This document shows positions 56,201 through 64,000 of a DNA stretch of 64,000 bases, one piece after another. Each line of letters begins with the position of its first letter. Position 1 is the first letter of the stretch. The stretch comes from Talinum fruticosum. Taxonomy: Eukaryota; Streptophyta; Magnoliopsida; Caryophyllales; Talinaceae. The translations under genes were made by a program, and so were the position numbers. The stretch covers positions 558,001 through 622,000 of the forward strand of contig JAITYX010000034.1 in the NCBI GenBank assembly GCA_021018815.1, read 5' to 3'. The notes beneath the pieces were generated by a model. That model did not search any database, was not told the origin of the DNA, and saw nothing but the letters and a program-made list of their open reading frames with translations.

Positions 56201-57571
56201 GCTAATTTCGTGAATTTAGGCCTCTAGCTTCTTCAATTAACTTAGGGTTTCCAATTTCATGCTTCGAATTCATGTTCAATCCTCCTAATTCATTTTATTT
56301 TGGAGGATGAATTCAGATTACTCACCTTAAATTCTTAGAGGTTCTAAGAATTCGGCTCTACAGGGTTTCGGATTGGGTTTCGATTTGGGTTTTGCTTTCT
56401 CTTCGCCTATCTCTCGCTTCGGTTCTTCGTCCTTCTCGCTTCCCTCTCTCGCTCTGCCCTTGCTTCTGTCTCTGCTCTGCTTCTTCTTTCCTTCGCTCCC
56501 CTTTTTCCTTTCTCCTTCGTCCAGCGCCTGTCCTCGGGCTCGCCGTGCTCGCCGGCAGCTGGTTTCCGGCGTTTTCTCGTTCCGCGCCCGCTCGCTCTTC
56601 CTCTCCCTCCGTGCGTTCGCTTCCTCTCGCTTTCCCCTGTTTCCACTTTTGCTCTGCTCGGCCTCCCGGCCCGAGCTCTCCTTGCCCACCAGCGGCGGCG
56701 ACCTCGCCGTTCGGATGGCCACCGGCCGTTGGCCCTCACGCTCTCCCCTCTCTCGCTCCGTTCGCCTCCTCTTGCTTCCCTTGCTCCTTCTCTTGCTTTC
56801 CCCTCCTCTCGCTTCTTTCCTGCTTCGCTTCCGCTTCTTCGTTCCTCTTCTAATGTCTCAACCCCTTCTCTCTCCTCTTTAGCTAATTACACATAATGGG
56901 CTGCTTGCCTAATTCCAATTGGACCCTTAACTCTTTTGCTCTCATCAATTGCCAACTCCTCCTAATTTGCCAGCCATCCCTTTCCTATTTTCCTTTCTTT
57001 TTCTTTTAATTGGGCCCAACTTCAACTTCTCAAGGCCCAATTTAGCTAGCCCATGCTCGGTTTCGGTTCTCGGGTTTCTAATTCCGACTCGGAAAAATTC
57101 TAATAATTCACTACCAGTGCAAGCACCCGAAATTTCGGGGTCTCACACAAGCTTTCTTACGGTTTATTTATTTATGCTATTTTTTATTTTAAGTATTGTG
57201 GATTCGAGATGTAAACGCTTTTTAATTACTCCCGCCCACTCGTAATCTTTTTTTTCCCTTTTTTATTTTGTTTCGCTTTTTCTTTCAGTTTCTTTTATCG
57301 CTTTTATTTTTCATTCCTACTTTTATCGCTTTATAACATGTTCTGGTTGATTTTATTTCGCATCTAATATGTTTTTTGCGTGCTTGTTTTAACACATTTC
57401 TTTAACACCCAATTCAAATTAGTAGAGGTCGTCTACGGACGGGCGGAATAGAAGGGCTTATCCCTACATTTCGTCCATCGCCCGAATCTAGATTCTCGGT
57501 TCTAGACCGATGGAGTAATTTTTAAGCCTCTTTCAAGCTTAGTCTTTTTATACTAAGATTGGAAGAGTATT
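53268..57571 (+). repeat. 3' LTR of the Tat-lineage element (interrupted and 3'-truncated)
   Basis: Own sequence is 53268-54250 and 57153-57571, aligned with 38879-40900 of the 5' LTR. Copy B is inserted at 57571/57572, so the last part of the LTR would lie beyond the window. Confidence 0.7.
54251..57147 (+). mobile_element. 2.9-kb probable solo LTR, copy 2 (TSD CAAGC)
   Basis: It runs from CGTAACACCCCTAGACCC to TTTCGGGGTCTCACA and is flanked by perfect CAAGC (54246-54250 and 57148-57152). The uninterrupted target is visible in the 5' LTR at 40470-40480. It has the same length and order as copy 1 but is strongly diverged. Its last third (56330-56880) is GC- and CT-rich and throws up long artefactual frames on both strands. 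Confidence 0.8.
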
Positions 57572-57895
57572 TGAAGGTTTGCTCTTGGAGAGATTAAATC
57601 ACTCTAGAAGGGTCGTGAATAGGGTGATGAAAGATTTTGAGAAATTACAAACCTGTTTTTGCACTGTAACGGACTTAGAAATAGATTCCGAGTGTAGACT
57701 CGACTCGGAAAGTAAAGTATATACGTAAGTACGTGGAAACCCTCATGGGGTAGAAAACCACGGATAGTGCTAATCGAAGCACCAAGTCAAATCTACTAAT
57801 TGAATCCTTAATTAAAAGGAGTGATTCTTAACCGAATTACTCCCTTAGACAATTCCTTTACAAGTTTTCCTAGACTCGAAGTTGCCTTATTTGAT
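57572..57895 (-). repeat. Inverted fragment of the Sirevirus-like LTR (last ~320 bp)
   Basis: It is the reverse complement of 59083-59402. TGAAGGTTTGCTCTTGGAGA pairs with the LTR end, and GACTCGAAGTTGCCTTAT pairs with the interior break. It directly abuts the start of the LTR at 57896, producing a 320-bp inverted repeat around 1.2 kb. Confidence 0.85.
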
Positions 57896-59402
57896 TGAAG
57901 ACTCGGACTTTGCAAATATCTCATGTTGAGTACATACGGACTTCATCTCTTGTAAGTTTTGATTACAAGTCATTCTAAGTGCTTTAGAAACTTTTCTAAG
58001 TGATTTAGAATCTTTTCGAGTGTTACGTAAACTATTGCATATGTTTTCACTTGATTCCGATCGACTCGTAAAGCACACTCTTGCTTATCTTTCACACATA
58101 GTTCTAGGTCACTTAGACAACACTCGGACTTTTCACATGTTCAAATATTTGCTCTAACGTGCATAAACTCGGGTCCGACTTTGTAATCTAAGTTTGATTG
58201 AATTACAGTGTTAATTCATCCTTGTAAGTCAGCATGTTTCGTTTGAACTGTGCTTGTCTAGATCAAGTTTCATTACTCGATATTCTCTATTAGACTTGTT
58301 TTATTTATAGACCGACTCGGATGGAATTTGAGTATAATGGATATTGGACTCATAAAATTTCACTCTTTCAGGACTCGGATAATTAGGTACTTAATTGTCT
58401 TAATTAAATTATTATCTCGTGTCTAATGTTGGACCAAAGTATTTTATACTTTGAGAACAAAATTGATTTACTTTTGTAGGTTATTCAAACGAGGTTATCC
58501 TATTTTTGAATTACAAAAGTAACCGGCTTCAAGATGTCAAACCACCAGCAGACAAGACTTTTTCTACTTCTCGCTCAAGGCCCGGATCATCGTGTCGTGG
58601 TTGTCTGTTTCCAAAGCTGGATATCTCGCAACGCCAAGCTCAACGGTGGTTTCCACCCTACTTTTCGGACACCACCAGTGGATTGGAACATCCAAAGGAG
58701 TCAAGAGCCATTGCCCAACGTTCACACCTCAACGGATATTTTCCGAGTCACTCGGAAAAACCATTGCAACGGTCACAAAGGACTTCTAATAAGAAGATAG
58801 TTACAACGGTTAATCCGCTCGGTCATCTATAAATAGAAGCCACTTCACAAGACGAGGAGATTACTAAACCTATTACTAAAATTATCTCTCTGTATAATTC
58901 TCATTCAATCTTCTACTTACAACTCTAACTCTGTACTTAACATCTTTCCGAGTTGTAAGGTCTTGTAATAAGTCACAAATACTTATTCTTACTTTCGAGT
59001 GAGGTCCCTTAACTAAGTCGTAAGGGTTAACTCAGCTCAGCTTGTCCCTAAATGTAAAGGTTACCTTAGTGAGGCAGTACTAGATCGGATAAGGGAACTT
59101 CGAGTCTAGGAAAATCTTGTAAGGAATTGTCTAAGGGAGCAATTCTGGTTGAGTCTTTCTATTGTATTTTGTGGATTCAAAATAGTGGATTTGACTTGTG
59201 CTTCGATTAACACCGACCGTGGTTTTCCGCCCCAGGAGGGTTTCCACATATTTTCTAAGTTAACACTTTTTGAGTCCAATCTAGACTCGGATCTGTTTCA
59301 AAGTCGGTTTTAGAATTTAATCTTCCAGTCTTTATTCTAATTTCCTCATCACCCTATTCACCCACCCTAGTGTGACTAAGTCTCTCCAAGAGAAAACCTT
59401 CA
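57896..59402 (+). repeat. 5' LTR of Sirevirus-like copy B
   Basis: TGAAGACTCGG to AAAACCTTCA, 1507 bp. The TATA box TATAAATAG is at 58828-58836. It is followed by the primer-binding site, so it is the 5' LTR of a + strand element. Confidence 0.85.
58828..58836 (+). promoter_or_regulatory. LTR promoter TATA box (copy B)
   Basis: TATAAATAG in the conserved context CATC...AAGCCACTTCACAAGAC. It would drive the element transcript rightwards. Confidence 0.65.
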
Positions 59403-59404
59403 AT

Positions 59405-59417
59405 TGGTATCAAAGTC
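59405..59417 (+). other. Primer-binding site of copy B
   Basis: TGGTATCAAAGTC begins at 59406, two to three bases after the LTR end. It is close to the initiator-methionine tRNA complement TGGTATCAGAGC, as expected for Copia elements. Confidence 0.8.
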
Positions 59418-59458
59418 CAGCCTTTCGGAGAGGATTTAACCATCCAAAGGTTTAAAGA

Positions 59459-61130
59459 TGAAATGGCTCGGAACAATGGAGAGTTCGATGAAGGAAGATC
59501 TTCCCGCAGACCACCAAAGTTCAAAGGATCGAACTTCGTGCACTCTGGAAGAAGCTCATGGAATGTTTTCTGCTGGATCACGATGAAGATGTCTAGAACA
59601 TCATACAAGTAGGAAACTACATTCCAATGAAGATGGATGAAACAAGACTCGTGCCCAAAGTTCGAAAGAACTTCAAGGCAATGAACATTCTGATGTGCCC
59701 CATCGGCTCGGAAGAATACAACCGAGTGTCGGCTCGTGACATAGCCAAAGAAGTGTGGGACACGCTTATCAACACTTATGAAGGCACAAGCCAAGTCGGA
59801 TAAGCGAAGATAAGCCAATATCTTCACAAGTATGAGCTGTTCAAGATGGAGCCGGAAGACAACATCACTCGGATGTTCATTCGATTCACCGAGATTACTA
59901 ACAATCTCAAATCTCTGGGTAGAAAGATTTCCCATGAGGAAATGTGCGAAAGATACCCGAAGTCTACCCAAGAGAAGATGGGGTCCCAACGTTACGGCCC
60001 ATCGAAGAGGCTCAAAACCTGTCCTTATTGAAGCCGGACGAACTCATTTGAAAGCTACTCACCTATGAGATCCACTTAGAAAAGGAGGATGCAGAGGTTA
60101 GCACTAGAAAGAACATTGCATTAAAGGCCTCGGAACACGGAGAAGCAAATCTAAGTTCGCTCGACTCGAAGAGGATCCCATGGCACTTATCGCCGGAGGC
60201 TTCAAAAGAATGATGAAGCACAAGAGATGGGATAAGAAGCCAAGAGAAGAGTTCTATAAGAAAGACAAGAAGGATGGAAAAGGTAAACATTCTTCCCCTT
60301 CAAAGTTATCTTTAACTAAGAACTCCTACTGTTTTGAATGTGGTAGCAAGGAACACATAGTCAAAGACTATCCCAGGAGAAAGAGGGACAGAAAGAAGAA
60401 AAAGGCTATGATGGCCACTTGGAGTGATGAAGACTCATCGGAAGATGATGAGGACTCGGATGATTCAAAGTGTCCGATGGCACTCTCGGACTCGAAGCCG
60501 AATCGAGTCGGACTCGGATCACTCGGACGAGTGTGGAAACAAATCCTCGGGAGGTAATTGAATACTTCCTCAAGTTTTCCAAAGTTGATTTAGCGAAATA
60601 TATTTTTACTTTGGAAGAAAACTCCAATTCCGATTCTTCTCGGTTTAAAGAACGACTTGAGTTTGTTATTTCGAGAGCATATCTTTGAAAAATGAATTAG
60701 AAAAGCCGAGACCGACTCTAAGAGAACTCAAGACTAGTGATCAATCTAATGAGACCGAGTCTAAGTCACTTAGAAGAGAAAATGAGCATCTGAAGCAAGA
60801 GCTCAATAAGTCTCAAGAGCTTGTTTTAAAATTTACTCAAGGTCAGAAAAACCTTGACATGCTCTTAGGGTCTCAATGTGTCTCTTTCGAAAAGAAGGAC
60901 TCGGTTTTAACAAAGAGGAGGAATCCAATTCCTACTCGGAGCTTTTAAAAGGATTCCGAACTGTGAAGTTCAGGAAGGCTGAGCACGGTCCCATTGATAA
61001 GAATGAAATGAGGACTGAGCCCGGACCAGCCTACAGGAGAAAACCTTCTCCTCCTATTTATAAAAGGAAAGAGTTTCAAAAGAAAGAGACACGAGACTTA
61101 GTTTTCTAAAAGAAAGACTCGAGAATTAGA
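59459..61130 (+). pseudogene. Gag of copy B (broken)
   Basis: The N-terminal part (from 59459) aligns with copy A's first 500 bp. The zinc-knuckle region at 60330-60400 reads SYCFECGSKEHIVKDYPRRK, in which the last cysteine of the CX2CX4HX4C box is tyrosine. An acidic patch (SDEDSSEDDEDSDDSK) and a coiled-coil rich in E, K and Q (60685-60948) follow. This acidic plus coiled-coil tail is typical of long Sirevirus-type Gag proteins. At least three frame changes break it. Confidence 0.75.
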
Positions 61131-61239
61131 CGAAACCCAAAGTTATTCAAATATAGGTTCCCAAGAGTCTTCTTCCTCGAAAAGGACCACGAGTAAAGGG
61201 AGTTACTGGGTTCGTTAGATGAAGTGAGAAAGGTTAGTT

Positions 61240-64000
61240 TGGTTCTGACTTACAGGTGGCTCGAAAAAGAACAAAAGGGCATTGGTACTTAGACAGTGGA
61301 TGCTTACGTCACATGTCTGGAAATCCAACACTCTTTTCTGAGTTAGAAGATTACAAGGGAGGAAAAGTCACATTTGGAGATGACAGACAAAGGCAAGATA
61401 ATTGGGATAGGCAAGATTAGAAAAGGAAACGATCTCGTCAGCCCGAGTATACCTTGTCAAGGGATTAAAGTACAATCTACTCAAGCATCTCTCAATCTGT
61501 GTGACAAAGGTCAAGAGGTAAGATTCACTCGGACCAACTGTTATATCTTTGATGATACTACCAAGGAGACCAAGCTCTCGGGTAAGAGATCGGGTAACAC
61601 CTACATTATTCCTCTTTCGACCCAAGTCGGAATTTATCTTGCTTAAAATCATCTCTACATGATGATTCATGGACATGTGCATCGTAGACTAGGTCATGTT
61701 AGTATACATACCATTAAGAAACTTGCATCCCATGGTTTAGTTAGAGGATTGCCTAACTATGCATTTAAGAAAGATAAAATTTGTGATGCATGCATGAAAG
61801 GGAAACAAGTCGGATCATCCTTCAAATCCATGAAAACTGTTTCCATATCCAAAGTGCTTGAAATGTTGCATATGGATTTATGTGGTGAAATCCTCGTCAA
61901 GAGTCTCGGAGGTAAATCATATGTGCTTGTGATTGTTGATGACTACTCACGATTTACCCGGGTTTGTTTTCTTAAGCACGAAATGAAGCTTTCAAAGAGT
62001 TCAAGCAAGCTCTGCAGAAAATCCAATTTGAGTTTCGGACTCGGATCTAGAGCATTCGAACTTACCATGGAAGGGAGTTATTCTACTCGGAATTTGCAGA
62101 GTTTTGTGATAAGAATGGCATCTCCCACAATTTCTCATCACCAAGAACTCCTCAACAAAATGAGGTAGTAGAGAGAAAGAACCGGACTCTTGAAGAAATA
62201 GGAAGGATAATGATGATTGAATATAATCTACCCAACTATTTCTTAGCCGAGGCGATCAACACGAGTAAACTACACATTGAACAGATGCCTCATCGGACGC
62301 ATCCTGAAAAAAACCCCATACGATCTCTACAATGGGAAGAAACCCAACATTTCATACTTCAAACCCTTTGGGTGTAAGTGTTTTGTTCACAACAATGGTA
62401 AGGATCACTCGACCAAGTTTGAAGGTCGGTCAAATGAAGGTATTTTTCTTGGTTATTCATCTCATAGCAAAGCATATCGTATTTTCAATAAAAGAACTAA
62501 CAAAGTGGAAGAAAGCATCCACGTTGTTTTTGATGAGATTGAACAGGAAAAACCGAGTAAGTCAACATTCTCGGACCTAAAGCTCAGCAGAGATGATGAT
62601 CTTGGTGTAAATGACCTCATCAAGAATCAAATCAAAGTCACTCGGAACGAAGTGACTCGGAACAACCTGACTCGGAATGAGACAACTCAAGAACCAACTC
62701 AGAATGTTGAAGGTCAATCAGATGAACAAGCTCAATTAGAACAGACTTTTGAAGATCAATCAATTCAACCTATAGATCTGGTAAACCAGAAAACGAGTAG
62801 AGCATTCAAATATGCTTCGAGCCATCCACTCGAAAACATCTTGTCCGATATCAACAATGGGGTAAGAACTCGTTCCTCTCTACAAAATCTATGTGCATTC
62901 ACTGCATTCATTTCATTGATTGAATCCAGAAATACACTAGAGGCCCTAAATGAACCTCAATGGGTAGAGACCATGCAAGAGAAACTCAATCAATTCGAAA
63001 GAAACCAAGTCTCGGACTCTAACTAAACGACCTTCTAACCACCCAGTCATAGGAAGTAAATGGGTTTTCAAGAACAAACTGGATGAAGGTGGGTTGGTAG
63101 TCAGAAATAAGGCTAGACTTGTGGCTCAAGGTTACAATCAAGAAGAAGGGATTGATTGTGGGGAAACCTTTGCACCTGTTGCCATAATTGAAGCTATTAG
63201 AATATTGTTGGCATTTGCATCTAGCATGAATATCAAATTGTATCAAATGGATATTAAATATGCTTTTCTCAATGGTTTCATTGAAGAGGAAGTCTATGTT
63301 GAGCAACCCCCTTAATTTGAAAACTTAGAATTTCCAAATCATGTTTTTAAATTGCAAAAAGCTCTTTACGGTCTTAAACAAGCTCCCGGAGCTTGGTATG
63401 AAAGACTCGAGCAATTTCTTGGTTGAAAATGATTTAAGAAGAGGTCAGATTGACAAGACTCTTTTTATAAAAACCAAGGGGAAAGACTTTCTTATTTCTC
63501 GGATATATGTTGATGACGTAATTTTTGGAGCTACTAATGAAATTCTATGTCGAGATTTTTCCGAGTTAATGAGACAAGTAATTCAAATGAGTATGATGGG
63601 AGTACTCAATTTCTTCTTTGGTCTACAAATCAAGCAAGCGAAAGATGGCATCTATGTCCATCAATCAAAGTATACCAAGGAGCTGCTAAAGAAATACAAA
63701 CTTCAAGACGCAAAACATGCAGCGAACACCTATGAGTAGCGAGCATAAAACTTGACTCGGATGAAAAAGGTAAAGCAGTGGATCGAAACTTTATCGAGGT
63801 ATGATTGGATCTTTTCTATATCTTACTTCCAGTAGACTAGACATAATGTTTAGTGTATTTACGTGTGTAAGATTTCAAGATAATCCCAAAGAATCACATC
63901 TCATTGTGGTGAAGAGAATATTCGAGATATCTTGCGGGGACTCGGAATCTAGGTCTATGGTACTCTAGAGACTCGGAACCGATTCTCATTGGATACTCGG
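61240..64000 (+). pseudogene. Pol of copy B (protease, integrase, RT; truncated by window end)
   Basis: The protease neighbourhood is near 61285-61310 (HWYLDSGC-like in a broken frame). GAG-pre-integrase 61659-61920 (HRRLGHVSIHTIKKLASHGL, CDACMKGKQ, MDLCGE). The integrase core (VLVIVDDYSRFTRVCFLK) breaks near 61990. Integrase C-terminal domain 62277-63026 (FGCKCFVHNNGKDHS, GIFLGYSSHSKAYRIF). RT 63094-63739 ([19 protein letters not shown], then YVDDVIFGATNE at 63506-63540). The RNase H start near 63770 is cut by the window. Several frameshifts; the long frame at 62277-63026 (249 codons) is the best preserved. Confidence 0.85.

Larger units (their letters stand above)
38879..57571 (+). mobile_element. 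Tat-lineage Gypsy element without visible pol, with four nested insertions (3' end cut by copy B)
   Basis: 5' LTR about 38879-46245 (with inserts), a primer-binding site TAGCAACTCCACTGGGGA (46246-46264, close to the tRNA-Arg type TGGCGACTCC...CTGGGGA of Ogre/Tat elements), a leader with a minisatellite, a gag remnant (47940-48700), a second minisatellite (52505-53215) and a 3' LTR from about 53268. The internal part without inserts is only about 4.2 kb, and I find no RT, RNase H or integrase, so it resembles a non-autonomous gag-only derivative. The LTR start is degenerate and set by alignment to 10839-12560. Confidence 0.65.
57572..64000 (+). mobile_element. Sirevirus-like Ty1/Copia element, copy B (3' part outside window)
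   Basis: Inverted LTR fragment, 5' LTR, primer-binding site, gag, then protease/integrase/RT up to the window end. It is inserted in the 3' LTR of the Tat element. It is better preserved than copy A (longer open frames; intact YVDD) but still frameshifted. The RNase H, envelope-like region and 3' LTR are expected beyond 64000. Confidence 0.85.

Noticed and set aside
56373..56882. Long overlapping open frames on both strands in a GC- and CT-rich stretch
   Set aside because: Low-complexity Ser/Leu/Phe or Arg/Glu translations of a CT-rich tract inside a 2.9-kb solo-LTR-like element. No domain, no start context, and similar openness in four frames.
1..64000. A previously undescribed functional system across the window
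   Set aside because: Apart from the IDD gene, all recognisable coding sequence belongs to known retrotransposon or plastid families in decayed state. Nothing suggests a coordinated new system.

Overview
This window is nuclear DNA of a flowering plant. It contains spliced plant genes, LTR retrotransposons of plant-specific clades (Sirevirus-like and Ivana/Oryco-like Copia; Tat and chromovirus Gypsy), MITEs, and decayed plastid-derived DNA (NUPTs). The species cannot be named from the sequence. Only one ordinary host gene is recognisable: a plant C2H2 transcription factor of the INDETERMINATE DOMAIN (IDD) family at 24.3-28.3 kb. Almost everything else is transposable-element or organelle debris.

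Layout. 1-9462: a Sirevirus-like Copia element (copy A, + strand, 5' LTR outside the window) with broken gag and pol, an envelope-like ORF region, a polypurine tract and a 3' LTR. A 1.4-kb Pack-MULE-like element carrying a piece of a ZmPK1-type receptor kinase sits inside it. 9463-19275: a patchwork of degraded plastid shards (ycf2, rrn16, trnI, trnA, atpA, trnR). One chimeric plastid module of about 800 bp occurs twice, and the patchwork is interrupted by a Tat-type LTR, a MITE and a Sirevirus solo LTR. 19.3-24.0 kb: AT-rich intergenic DNA with simple repeats, a probable MITE and a CCGAAC-rich tract. 24331-28301: the IDD gene, four exons, with an apparent 2-bp frameshift in exon 4. 29385-37381: a structurally complete but coding-defective Ivana/Oryco-like Copia element on the minus strand, with TSD AATAT.

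38.9-57.6 kb: a nest built on a Tat-lineage Gypsy element (+ strand) that has a gag remnant but no visible pol. Its 5' LTR contains a CCGG-rich palindromic insert and a minus-strand chromovirus. Its interior contains a 2.9-kb probable solo LTR and two minisatellite regions. Its 3' LTR contains a second 2.9-kb element of the same family. From 57572 a second Sirevirus-like element (copy B) is inserted, preceded by an inverted fragment of its own LTR, and runs off the window end.

The retroelements do not work together as a system. The window is best read as a history of layered insertions around one transcription-factor gene. I found no convincing new functional system. The points most worth checking are the kinase-capturing MULE, the IDD frameshift at a CT microsatellite, the duplicated plastid chimera, the envelope-like ORF with its own TATA box, and the inverted LTR fragment before copy B.
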